Assembly: GCA_018971625.1 (NCBI GenBank)
Contig: JAGXAJ010000054.1
Coordinates: 1 to 32,039 of the forward strand
Length of the DNA stretch: 32,039 nucleotides
Source of the DNA: Pseudomonadota bacterium
GTDB lineage: Bacteria; Pseudomonadota; Alphaproteobacteria; Rhizobiales; Xanthobacteraceae
Reading direction: 5' to 3'
Positions 8,560 through 17,361 of the stretch are shown here, piece after piece. The notes under the pieces were generated by a model that was not told the origin of the DNA, ran no database searches, and saw only the letters and a program-made list of their open reading frames with translations. Position 1 is the stretch's first letter; every line of letters starts with the position of its first letter. Both the position numbers and the translations under genes were made by a program.

Positions 8560-8576
8560 TTAACGAATATTTAACC
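8560..8576. promoter_or_regulatory. CtrA-type binding site, TTAA-N7-TTAACC
   Basis: The sequence reads TTAA CGAATAT TTAACC, an exact match to the alphaproteobacterial CtrA consensus TTAA-N7-TTAA with the favoured CC extension. A half-site-like GTAACCAT lies 12 bases before it (8540-8547). The site is about 75 bp upstream of the probable rlpA -10 box. Family knowledge: CtrA controls cell-cycle and envelope genes. Binding here is inference. Confidence 0.5.
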
Positions 8577-8903
8577 AATTCATTACTTAGAATTACTGAT
8601 GAAGTAAGCTTTCAATTGATGTGACGAGATTTACGCAAGTAACGCGCGGGGCGGAATGACTCGGGCTCAACCTGCGCTGTTCCAGCGGAACCCTGCGTTG
8701 GAACCGGGAACAATTTCGGGTTCCGGCGACGATAGCCTGGAGCTGCGTGGTTCCTTTTTGGCCTAGGGATGCGGCACCCGATTCGCGCAGGAACATCTGC
8801 AGGAATATTTGAATGAGAAATCGCGGTTGAACTCGGTCCGATAGGGCATCGCGAGACTGGCCCGTCATGTTGCACCTGCGCTCCCGCTATGTTAGCAAAG
8901 CCG

Positions 8904-8945
8904 CGATTTTTAACGGTTCCGGCATTTCGTGCCGGTCAAAAATCG
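8904..8945 (+). promoter_or_regulatory. long hairpin in the atp operon leader
   Basis: The outer arms CGATTTTT (8904-8911) and AAAAATCG (8938-8945) and the inner arms CCGGCA (8919-8924) and TGCCGG (8930-8935) are perfectly complementary, with a five-base loop TTTCG and an asymmetric internal bulge. It lies 91 bases ahead of the atpH start codon. It lacks the T-tract of a terminator on the plus strand, so an mRNA leader structure is more likely. Confidence 0.55.
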
Positions 8946-9036
8946 AAGTCCCGCTTGAATTCCAACGGCTTGGATGGGCGCCGCAGTGTGGCGACGGTTT
9001 TTGCCTTGCGAATTTGACAGCTAAAAGAGCGCGCTT

Positions 9037-9596
9037 GTGGCTGCAGAAGATCCGTCGGTATCAGGTGTGTCCGGCCGTTATGCAACGGCGTTATTTGAAT
9101 TGGCGCGCGATGAGAGATCGATCGACGCCGTAAAGGCTGATCTCGATCGCTTCGCCGCGATGCTCAACGGCAGCGAAGATCTAAAGCGTCTGGTGCGCAG
9201 CCCGGTTTTTTCAGCGGACGTGCAGTCGAAGGCGCTTGCTGCGGTACTCGACCAAGCGGGCATTAGCGGCATCTCCGCCAATTTCCTGAAAGTGCTCACC
9301 GCCAATCGCCGCCTGTTCGCGGTGGCCGACGTGATCCGCGCCTTCCGCGCGCTGGTCGCCAGATTCAAGGGCGAGGCCACCGCCGAGGTGACCGTTGCCG
9401 AAACGCTCAGTGAGAAGAATCTCGACGCCCTGAAGACCGCGCTGAAATCGGTGACGGGCAAGGAGGTTGCGCTCAACGTGAATGTGGACCCCAGCATCAT
9501 CGGTGGCCTCGTGGTCAAGCTCGGCAGCCGAATGGTGGATAGTTCGCTTCGCACCAAACTCAATTCGATCAAGAACGCGATGAAAGAGGCAGGTTG

Positions 9597-9597
<1 letters not shown>
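9037..9597 (+). CDS. atpH: ATP synthase F1 subunit delta
   Basis: This is a 186-residue OSCP/delta subunit, normal length, linking the alpha3beta3 head to the peripheral stalk b subunits. The N-terminal helical bundle starts SGRYATALFELA and the C-terminus has the conserved PSIIGGLVVKLGSRMVDSSLRTKL. The start is GTG 9037, matching the conserved N-terminus (xSxVSGRYA); there is only a weak AAAGAG ahead. It is the first gene of the F1 cluster, which in alphaproteobacteria is separate from the F0 genes. Its TGA overlaps the atpA ATG by one base (TGATG), pointing to translational coupling. Confidence 0.96.
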
Positions 9598-11126
<1,529 letters not shown>

Positions 11127-11136
11127 ATGAAGCCAT

Positions 11137-11200
11137 GCCCGGCCCGCGCCGGGCGTGAATTTAAGAGAGGCTTGCGGTCTGACGCGAATGCTCGGACCGC
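11137..11200 (+). promoter_or_regulatory. two hairpins in the atpA-atpG gap
   Basis: GCCCGG (11137-11142) pairs with CCGGGC (11149-11154) over a six-base loop. GCGGTC (11174-11179) pairs with GACCGC (11195-11200). Both lie in the 89-bp space between atpA and atpG. Without T-tracts they are more likely stability or processing elements within the operon mRNA than terminators. Confidence 0.45.
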
Positions 11201-11215
11201 CGGGGTGAATGAAGA

Positions 11216-12091
11216 ATGGCTTCACTGAAGGACATGCGGGTTCGCATCGCCTCGACCAAGGCGACGCAGAAGATCACCAAGGCCATGCAGATGGTTGCGG
11301 CGTCAAAATTGCGCCGGGCCCAGACTGCCGCCGAAGCGGCGCGGCCCTATGCCGAGAAGATGGGCGCGGTGATCTCCAACATTGCTTCCGCTGCGGCAGG
11401 CTCACCCGGCGCACCTGTCCTGTTGGCCGGTACCGGCAAGGACCGGGTACATTTGCTGCTGGTTTGCACCGGAGAGCGCGGTCTCTGCGGCGCTTTCAAC
11501 TCGGCTATCGTCCGCCTCGCGCGCGAACGCGCGCTGGCGCTGGTGAATCAGGGCAAGGAGGTCAAGTTCTTCTGCGTCGGCCGCAAGGGCTATGAACAGC
11601 TGCGCCGGACCTTCGACAAGCAGATCATCGAACATGTCGATCTGCGTTCGGTCCGTCAGCTTGGCTTCGTCAATGCCGAGGGCATTGCCAAGAAGGTGCT
11701 CGCGCGTTTCGCGGCGGGCGAGTTCGACGTCTGCACGCTGTTCTATTCGCAGTTCAAGTCGGTGATTGCCCAGATCCCGACCGCGCAACAGATCATCCCG
11801 CTTGTCGTGGAAGAGAAGGCCTCGAGTGCGCCTGCGACATTCTACGAATACGAGCCGGAAGAAGACGAAATCCTCGGCCGCCTGTTGCCGCGCAATCTGG
11901 CGGTGCAGATTTTCCGCGCGCTGCTGGAAAACAACGCCTCGTTCTACGGCGCACAGATGAGCGCGATGGACAACGCCACTCGCAATGCCGGCGAAATGAT
12001 CCGCAAGCAAACCCTGGTCTACAACCGAACCCGTCAAGCCCAGATCACCAAGGAGCTGATCGAGATCATCTCCGGCGCCGAGGCGGTCTAG
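11216..12091 (+). CDS. atpG: ATP synthase F1 subunit gamma
   Basis: This is the 291-residue central-stalk subunit, whose rotation drives the binding changes in the beta subunits. The N-terminal helix ASLKDMRVRIASTKATQKIT and the C-terminal helix MDNATRNAGEMI with QITKELIEIISGAEAV form the conserved coiled coil inside the head. The middle Rossmann-like part carries TGERGLCGAFNS. The ATG at 11216 is preceded by a weak GAAG. It is the third gene of the F1 cluster, 51 bp before atpD. Confidence 0.97.
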   Translation: MASLKDMRVRIASTKATQKITKAMQMVAASKLRRAQTAAEAARPYAEKMGAVISNIASAAAGSPGAPVLLAGTGKDRVHLLLVCTGERGLCGAFNSAIVRLARERALALVNQGKEVKFFCVGRKGYEQLRRTFDKQIIEHVDLRSVRQLGFVNAEGIAKKVLARFAAGEFDVCTLFYSQFKSVIAQIPTAQQIIPLVVEEKASSAPATFYEYEPEEDEILGRLLPRNLAVQIFRALLENNASFYGAQMSAMDNATRNAGEMIRKQTLVYNRTRQAQITKELIEIISGAEAV

Positions 12092-12142
12092 CGGACGAAC
12101 ACGACGGCGTTCACGTACAGAATATTCGAAGGAGAGCAATTC

Positions 12143-13585
12143 ATGGCCACAGCAGCTAACCAGATCGGTCGGGTCACCCAGGTCATGGGCGCCGTTGTCG
12201 ATGTGCAGTTCGAGGGCCACCTGCCGGCCATTCTCAATTCGCTCGAAACCAAGAATGGCGCCTCCCGCCTGGTTCTGGAAGTCGCGCAGCATCTCGGCGA
12301 ATCCACCGTGCGCACGATTGCGATGGACGCAACCGAAGGTCTGGTGCGCGGACAGCAAGTGACCGACACCGGCCAGCCGATCGCAGTGCCGGTCGGCGAT
12401 GGCACCCTCGGTCGCATCATGAACGTGATCGGTGAACCGATCGATGAAGCCGGCCCGATCAAGGCCGAGGCCACGCGGGCCATCCACCAGGAAGCGCCGA
12501 CCTACACCGACCAGTCGACCGAGGCCGAAATTCTCGTCACCGGCATCAAGGTTGTCGACCTGCTGGCGCCGTATGCCAAGGGCGGCAAGATCGGCCTGTT
12601 CGGCGGCGCCGGTGTCGGCAAGACCGTGTTGATTCAGGAACTGATCAACAACGTCGCCAAGGCGCACGGCGGTTACTCGGTGTTCGCCGGCGTCGGCGAG
12701 CGCACCCGCGAAGGCAACGACCTCTATCACGAGTTCATCGAATCCAAGGTCAACGCCGATCCGCACAATCCCGATCCGAGCGTGAAGTCGAAGTGCGCGC
12801 TGGTGTTCGGCCAGATGAACGAACCGCCGGGCGCCCGCGCTCGCGTCGGCCTCACCGGCCTCACCGTCGCCGAACATTTCCGCGACCAGGGCCAGGACGT
12901 GCTGTTCTTCGTCGACAACATCTTCCGCTTTACCCAGGCAGGCTCCGAAGTGTCGGCGCTGCTGGGCCGCATTCCTTCGGCGGTGGGCTATCAGCCGACG
13001 CTCGCCACCGACATGGGCGCGCTGCAGGAGCGCATCACCACCACGCAGAAAGGCTCGATCACCTCGGTGCAGGCGATTTACGTCCCGGCCGACGACCTGA
13101 CCGACCCGGCGCCCGCGACGTCATTCGCACATTTGGACGCCACTACCGTGTTGTCCCGCGCGATCTCCGAGAAGGGCATCTATCCGGCGGTGGACCCGCT
13201 CGACTCCACCTCGCGCATGCTCTCGCCGCTCGTCGTCGGTGAGGAGCACTATCAGACGGCCCGCCTGGTTCAGCAGGTGCTGCAGCGCTACAAGTCGCTG
13301 CAGGACATTATCGCCATTCTCGGCATGGACGAATTGTCGGAAGAAGACAAGCTGACGGTCGCGCGCGCGCGCAAGATCGAGCGTTTCCTGTCTCAGCCGT
13401 TCCACGTTGCTGAAATCTTCACCGGTTCACCCGGCAAGTTCGTCGACCTCGCCGATACCATCAAGGGTTTTCGTGGCCTCTGCGAAGGCAAATATGACCA
13501 TCTTCCGGAAGCCGCCTTCTACATGGTAGGCACGATCGAAGAGGCGGTCGAAAAGGGCAAAAAGCTGGCCGCCGAAGCGGCGTAA
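12143..13585 (+). CDS. atpD: ATP synthase F1 subunit beta
   Basis: This is the 480-residue catalytic subunit, full length. The P-loop GGAGVGKT is at 154-161, with the catalytic Glu region GERTREG, the Walker B stretch DVLFFVDNIFRF and the DELSEED motif at 396-402, where torque is passed to gamma. A strong GAAGGAGAG ribosome binding site precedes ATG 12143, better than those of its neighbours, in line with high demand for this subunit. Confidence 0.98.
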   Translation: MATAANQIGRVTQVMGAVVDVQFEGHLPAILNSLETKNGASRLVLEVAQHLGESTVRTIAMDATEGLVRGQQVTDTGQPIAVPVGDGTLGRIMNVIGEPIDEAGPIKAEATRAIHQEAPTYTDQSTEAEILVTGIKVVDLLAPYAKGGKIGLFGGAGVGKTVLIQELINNVAKAHGGYSVFAGVGERTREGNDLYHEFIESKVNADPHNPDPSVKSKCALVFGQMNEPPGARARVGLTGLTVAEHFRDQGQDVLFFVDNIFRFTQAGSEVSALLGRIPSAVGYQPTLATDMGALQERITTTQKGSITSVQAIYVPADDLTDPAPATSFAHLDATTVLSRAISEKGIYPAVDPLDSTSRMLSPLVVGEEHYQTARLVQQVLQRYKSLQDIIAILGMDELSEEDKLTVARARKIERFLSQPFHVAEIFTGSPGKFVDLADTIKGFRGLCEGKYDHLPEAAFYMVGTIEEAVEKGKKLAAEAA

Positions 13586-13595
13586 ATGAGCAATA

Positions 13596-13658
13596 GCGAA
13601 TAGGGAGTGGCGAATAGGAAAGATGGCGAAATGAATCTGCCGTTCGCCATTCACCACT
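13596..13658. repeat. small direct and inverted repeats between atpD and atpC
   Basis: GCGAATAGG occurs at 13596-13604 and 13610-13618. ATGGCGAA (13622-13629) is perfectly inverted as TTCGCCAT (13643-13650), and AGTGGCGAAT (13606-13615) recurs inverted with one mismatch at 13649-13658. The piece fills most of the 101-bp atpD-atpC gap and can fold into a hairpin within the operon message. Similar CGAATAG repeats are common in Bradyrhizobium-type genomes (recalled). Confidence 0.6.
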
Positions 13659-13686
13659 GACTGATTTCAATCGACAGGTTCCCCCG

Positions 13687-14094
13687 ATGGCCAGCTTCCA
13701 CTTCGATCTCGTCTCTCCTGAAAAGCTCGCCTTCTCCGGCGAGGTCGATCAGGTCGATATCCCCGGCGTCGAGGGTGATTTCGGTGTGCTCGCTGGCCAT
13801 GCGCCGGTTGTGGCGGCAATCCGGCCGGGCATCATGGTCGTGACGCAAGGCGGCACGCATCAGAAGATCATCGTGCTCGGCGGTCTTGCGGAAGTCAACG
13901 AAAAGGGCCTTACGGTGCTCGCCGACGTCGCAACGTCGCTCGAGGAACTGGACCGGCAGGCCTTCGCCGACCGGATCGCCGGCATGGAAGCCAAGCTCGC
14001 CGAAAAAGAGGGCTCGGAACTCGACCGCGCCATTGAGCGGCTCGATCACTTCAAGAGCATCCAGCACGAGCTCAATACGACGGCGATGCACTAG
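13687..14094 (+). CDS. atpC: ATP synthase F1 subunit epsilon
   Basis: This is the 135-residue epsilon subunit. The N-terminal beta-sandwich begins FHFDLVSPEKLAFSGEVDQV and holds VPGxEGDFGVLAGHAP-type residues (here DIPGVEGDFGVLAGHAP). The C-terminal helical hairpin, which can inhibit hydrolysis, is short and charged. It is the last gene of the cluster. The stop TAG sits in CTAG and is followed at once by a dispersed repeat (14095-14178), with no classical terminator seen. Confidence 0.96.
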   Translation: MASFHFDLVSPEKLAFSGEVDQVDIPGVEGDFGVLAGHAPVVAAIRPGIMVVTQGGTHQKIIVLGGLAEVNEKGLTVLADVATSLEELDRQAFADRIAGMEAKLAEKEGSELDRAIERLDHFKSIQHELNTTAMH

Positions 14095-14178
14095 ATCTTG
14101 TTTCGACGCGTTTTCTTTACGCGAACCGGTATCCACCCACGGACCAAGTCCGAGGCATGCTTGGCTCGAAAACGCTCT
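14095..14178 (-). repeat. dispersed GCGTTTTC/GAAAACGC hairpin repeat, copy A
   Basis: The terminal arms GCGTTTTC (14108-14115) and GAAAACGC (14168-14175) are perfectly inverted. Read on the minus strand it is nearly identical to copy B at 16012-16093, including the middle part with TCGGACTTG and ACCGGTTCGCGT, which shorter copies lack. Copies A and B face away from each other and bracket the cyclase gene. Confidence 0.85.
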
Positions 14179-14366
14179 GGCGTGGTCTCGGCCGGTTGCC
14201 CGCACGAATCGGCTTCGCCCCGCGCAATCGCGCTACGGCATTCGGTCGTGCCGTCTTCCCGAAAAGCTGAATGAATGCAACGCGTATGGTGCGGCTAAAG
14301 CCGGTTGCGCCTGAAGGCATCTGACGGCATTCTGCGGGCAGATCATGGCCTGGGGCTTAAGCCTTC

Positions 14367-16013
14367 ATGAAGCGCAAGATAGCGGCGATTTTTGCTGCCG
14401 ATATTGCCGGTTACAGCAGGCTGGTTGCCGAGGATGAAGAAGAGACGCTGCGGCGGCTCGCTTCCTATCGTTGCGTCATCGACGATTTCATCGCCAGGGC
14501 CGGCGGCCGCATTTTCAACACTGCTGGCGATGCGGTGCTGGCCGAGTTTTCCAGCGCGGTCGAAGCCGTGCGCTGCGCGATCGATATCCAGGAAAGCTTG
14601 CGCACCCGCAACATGGCCTATCCACCGAGCCGCCACATGAGTTTCCGCATCGGCATCACCATTGGCGACGTGGTCGAACGCGATGGCGATCTGCTCGGCG
14701 ATGGCGTCAACATCGCGGCGCGCCTCGAGGGCCTCGCCGAGGTCGGCGGCATCTGCATATCGCGAGCGGTGCATGAGCAGGTCGCCAATAAGTTGTCGGT
14801 GCAGTTCGCCGACATCGGCGCGCAGGAGGTGAAGAACATTCCGACGCCGGTGCATGCCTACATGGTGGCGATGCGGCGTGAGGACGGAACTTACGCGACG
14901 CCGCAAGTCAAGAAGCCGGCGAAGCTCGCTCCGGCGGCTGCGGCGCCGAACTGGATGTGGCCAGTCGCAGTTGCGGTAGTGTGCCTGGCTGCGATCGGTG
15001 TCATCGGGTTTCTTTACTTCACCGGGCTGGAGCTGCGCGACAAAGGCCGCGACGCGGTGCAGGCGAGCAATGCCGCGCCGGTAACAATGCCGACGCCAGC
15101 GGCTCCGTCGGTTGCGTCTCCGCCGGTCATGCCGGCGACGGCCGCGGCAGTGACGGCATCACCGGGGTCTTCACCCGCGCTTCCGACCGGCGAGCAATTT
15201 TCGCCCGAAGCGGTGCCGTTCGTTCTCGATCGCATCCGGGCCGTTCTGGCCAACGAATATATCGCCGCGGCCGAGCCCAAGGCTCTCGCCCTGAACCAGA
15301 ACGGCATGATCGGAATGGTCAGTGACCAGCCAAACGAGGAAGTAGCCAAAAGTGCTGCACTCGAACAGTGCCAGAAGCGCGCCGATGCAGTTGGCTCGCC
15401 ACGCAAATGCGAAATCTATGCCGTCGGCGGCACGGTGGTTTATCCCCATGGCCGGCCGCCCTTGCCGCCTTTGCCGTGGTTCAAACGAGATCCCTCGATC
15501 GAAAAGCCGTTCACGCCGGAAGCCATGCCGTTTATGCGCGATCGGGCGAAGGCGCGACTGGAGAACGTCTATATGCCCGGCAAGAAGAGCAAGGCAATCG
15601 CGATTGATCCGGCTGGCCATGACATCTTCTACACCGACGGAGCGTCGGTCGCGGAAGTGGTGCGCAGGGCGCTGGAGACCTGCGGTGCGGTTGCGGGCGC
15701 TCCATGCAAGATCGTGGCGGTCGACGATGTGTTCGTCGTGCCGGTGCCGACGACCATGAAGGCTGTCGGAATGTTCCGGCCCGCCGACGATCCTGCGATC
15801 GCGACCGACGCCCGGGCAGACGTCGTACATGAGCTTGCGGAGGCATCAACCGGGTGGAACGCGGTGGCCGTCGGCTCGTCCGGCCGACCGGGGATGGCCG
15901 CCAAGGCCGCCAGCGAGCAGGACGCAGTCAACGGCGCGCTCGCCAATTGCGCCAAGCGCGACAGCAATTGCCATATCATCGCGATCGGGCCATATGCAGT
16001 CAGCTCAAACTAG
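14367..16013 (+). CDS. class III adenylate/guanylate cyclase with periplasmic three-repeat tail
   Basis: The protein has 548 residues. Residues 1-170 form a class III cyclase domain. Metal-binding Asp12 (FAADIAGYS) and Asp55 (NTAGDAVLAEF) and the transition-state pair Asn115 and Arg119 (GDGVNIAARLE) are all present, so it should make cAMP (cGMP not excluded). One membrane helix (about 196-218) and a Pro/Ala/Ser linker (222-275) follow. The tail, placed in the periplasm by the single helix, has three related modules (278-360, 382-461, 481-545), each ending in an ALxxC...C(E/K/H)I(Y/V/I)A pattern: Cys335/348, Cys439/447, Cys528/535. They resemble DUF4189-type domains. The tail could sense a signal for the cytoplasmic cyclase (inference). 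A GGCTTAAGCC palindrome (14354-14363) lies where the ribosome binding site should be. Inverted repeats A and B flank the gene. Confidence 0.88.
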   Translation: MKRKIAAIFAADIAGYSRLVAEDEEETLRRLASYRCVIDDFIARAGGRIFNTAGDAVLAEFSSAVEAVRCAIDIQESLRTRNMAYPPSRHMSFRIGITIGDVVERDGDLLGDGVNIAARLEGLAEVGGICISRAVHEQVANKLSVQFADIGAQEVKNIPTPVHAYMVAMRREDGTYATPQVKKPAKLAPAAAAPNWMWPVAVAVVCLAAIGVIGFLYFTGLELRDKGRDAVQASNAAPVTMPTPAAPSVASPPVMPATAAAVTASPGSSPALPTGEQFSPEAVPFVLDRIRAVLANEYIAAAEPKALALNQNGMIGMVSDQPNEEVAKSAALEQCQKRADAVGSPRKCEIYAVGGTVVYPHGRPPLPPLPWFKRDPSIEKPFTPEAMPFMRDRAKARLENVYMPGKKSKAIAIDPAGHDIFYTDGASVAEVVRRALETCGAVAGAPCKIVAVDDVFVVPVPTTMKAVGMFRPADDPAIATDARADVVHELAEASTGWNAVAVGSSGRPGMAAKAASEQDAVNGALANCAKRDSNCHIIAIGPYAVSSN

Positions 16014-16093
16014 AGCGTTTTCGAGCGAAGCATGCCCTCGGACTTGATCCGTGGGTGGATACCGGTTCGCGTAAAGAAAACGCGTCAAAACAA
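16012..16093 (+). repeat. dispersed GCGTTTTC/GAAAACGC hairpin repeat, copy B
   Basis: Arms GCGTTTTC (16015-16022) and GAAAACGC (16076-16083). The left edge overlaps the cyclase stop codon (CTAG 16010-16013). It differs from copy A at only a handful of positions over about 82 bp and is followed by a second hairpin module (16100-16138) that copy A lacks. Confidence 0.85.
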
Positions 16094-16099
16094 CAATCC

Positions 16100-16138
16100 A
16101 GAGCCCCGTTCCGATTCCATCGGAACGGAAAAAGCTCT
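16100..16138. repeat. second hairpin module between cyclase and rppH
   Basis: CCGTTCCGAT (16106-16115) and ATCGGAACGG (16119-16128) form a perfect 10-bp stem with a three-base loop, framed by AGAGC/GCTCT. It lies between the convergent cyclase and first Nudix gene, and its right edge overlaps the Nudix stop codon (CTAG 16137-16140). It may end transcription from either side, although the A/T run is inside the outer arms rather than after the stem. Confidence 0.65.
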
Positions 16139-16637
16139 AGCGGGCGAACTTCGCGAACTGCCGCGCCACGGCGCGATAGACCTCGCGCCGGAACGGCACC
16201 ACGAGATCGACCAGGCGGTCGAGCCGCTCCCAGCGCCATTGGTCGAATTCCGCCGGCTGGCCATTGCGCGATTGCAACGGATCGATGTCGTCGTCGCGTC
16301 CGGTAAAGCGCAATGCGAACCATTTCTGACGCTGGCCGCGGAATTTCGCCAGCCGATGCGACGGCGGGCCGGAGTAGGGCGGAAATTCGTAAGTCAGCCA
16401 ATCGGTCTCATCGAGATATTCAGCATCCTTTGCGCCGGTCTCTTCCCAGAGTTCGCGCATCACCGCCTGGCGCGGATTTTCGCTTGCATCGATGCCGCCT
16501 TGCGGCATCTGCCATTCGAGACCAGGCAGCACGATTTCCGGCCCGTCGTCCTTGAAACGTCGGCCGATCAGCACGTGCCCGGAAGCGTTGAACAGCGCGA
16601 CGCCGACATTGGGACGGTACGGTTTTGTCTCAGCCAT
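16137..16637 (-). CDS. rppH: Nudix RNA pyrophosphohydrolase (RppH-like), first copy
   Basis: The protein has 166 residues. The Nudix box GX5EX7REUXEEXGU is intact (GGIDASENP...RELWEETGA). The N-terminus YRPNVGVALFNASGHVLIGR and the later GQRQKWFALRF and EFDQWRWE are typical of RppH, which removes pyrophosphate from the 5' end of triphosphorylated RNA and so starts mRNA decay. The ATG at 16637 has no strong ribosome binding site. It is paralogous to the next minus-strand gene, from which it is separated by two tandem repeat copies. Ap4A hydrolase activity is possible, as the families overlap. Which of the two copies is the main RppH cannot be told. Confidence 0.88.
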   Translation of the reverse strand: MAETKPYRPNVGVALFNASGHVLIGRRFKDDGPEIVLPGLEWQMPQGGIDASENPRQAVMRELWEETGAKDAEYLDETDWLTYEFPPYSGPPSHRLAKFRGQRQKWFALRFTGRDDDIDPLQSRNGQPAEFDQWRWERLDRLVDLVVPFRREVYRAVARQFAKFAR

Positions 16638-16657
16638 CGGGATCGGCTTTGCGCGCT

Positions 16658-16768
16658 GGAGCGTTTTCAGCGAAGCGGCGGCCGGTTCGCGTCAAGAAAG
16701 GCGTCAGAACAAAAACCGTTTTCGAATGAAGTGACGTCCGGTTCACGTCAAGAAAACGCGTCAAAATA
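16658..16768 (+). repeat. dispersed hairpin repeat, tandem copies C1 and C2
   Basis: Two shortened copies lie head to tail between the Nudix genes. C1 (about 16658-16712) starts GCGTTTTCAGCGAAG and ends with a mutated arm (GAAAGGCG). C2 (about 16716-16768) starts CCGTTTTCGAATGAAGTG and ends GAAAACGCGTCAAAATAA. Both keep the CGGTTC(G/A)CGTCAAGAAA core. The right edge runs into CTAG, which holds the stop of the second Nudix gene. Confidence 0.75.
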
Positions 16769-16771
16769 AAG

Positions 16772-17275
16772 CTAGTCGCCCGCGAGCTTTGCGAATTCCT
16801 TGACCACGCGCTCATAGACCGGCCGCTTGAATGGAACGATCAGATCGGGGAGGTTCTTCATCGGCTCCCACCGCCAGCTGACGAATTCAGCCTTGTGACC
16901 GCCGCCCGGGCTGGCGACGTTGATTTCCGCATCGTCGCCGGTAAAGCGAACCGCGAACCATTTCTGCCGCTGGCCGCGATAGCGCCCCTTCCAGGTGCGA
17001 CCGGCGACGGTACGCGGGATATCATAGGTCAGCCAGTCCGCGACCTCGCCAAGCTTTTCGACCGAACGGACGCTGGTTTCCTCGTAGAGTTCGCGCTTGG
17101 CGGCTTCCCATGTGTCCTCGCCGGGATCGACGCCCCCCTGCGGCATCTGCCAGACATGAGCATCATCGACATGTTCTATGCCGCCGGCGCGGCGGCCGAT
17201 GAAGACGCGCCCCGCTGCATTGAGCAACATCATGCCGACACAGGTCCGGTAGGGCAGGTCCTCGTAACGCGCCAT
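16772..17275 (-). CDS. rppH: Nudix RNA pyrophosphohydrolase (RppH-like), second copy
   Basis: The protein has 167 residues from ATG 17275, which begins MARYEDLPYRTCVGMMLLNA. The frame is open far upstream but only into the shadow of the preceding gene. The Nudix box is intact (GGVDPGEDT...RELYEETSV), with GQRQKWFAVRFTG and EFVSWRWEPM as in RppH. It keeps the family's usual first residues better than the first copy, and differs by an extra segment before the Nudix box (GGIEHVDDAH). It lies 86 bp after the yibQ-like gene on the same strand, the position where rppH is often found in rhizobia. Confidence 0.9.
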   Translation of the reverse strand: MARYEDLPYRTCVGMMLLNAAGRVFIGRRAGGIEHVDDAHVWQMPQGGVDPGEDTWEAAKRELYEETSVRSVEKLGEVADWLTYDIPRTVAGRTWKGRYRGQRQKWFAVRFTGDDAEINVASPGGGHKAEFVSWRWEPMKNLPDLIVPFKRPVYERVVKEFAKLAGD

Positions 17276-17361
17276 CCGTGAAGGCCTCTTGCCGCTTGCG
17301 GGGCTCGATCCGGCGGGCGAGACGTCGGCCGGTCCGACGTCGCCCGTTTTGGGATCATGTG

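Larger units (their letters stand above)
8377..9036. other. 660-bp divergent intergenic region rlpA / atpH
   Basis: I see no convincing gene here; the short open frames have no ribosome binding sites or recognisable products. It contains the rlpA leader with a CACATATGTG palindrome (8403-8412), a likely rlpA -10 box, a CtrA-like site (8560-8576), nested GGAACC/GGTTCC repeats followed by five T (8687-8759), and a long hairpin (8904-8945) 91 bases upstream of atpH. The atp promoter should lie here but no clear -35/-10 pair stands out. Confidence 0.6.

Noticed and set aside
8593..8875. Short minus-strand open frames in the rlpA-atpH gap
   Set aside because: Two frames overlap each other, neither resembles a known protein, and the stretch is better explained by repeats and leader sequences.
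9013..9018. Perfect TTGACA as -35 box of the atp operon
   Set aside because: The matching -10 would fall on the atpH start codon, where the sequence has no resemblance to TATAAT.
14095..14314. Open frames through repeat copies that encode peptides like CFDAFSLREPVSTHG
   Set aside because: The same peptide arises from copies A, B and D in unrelated contexts; it is a translation of the dispersed repeat, not a gene.
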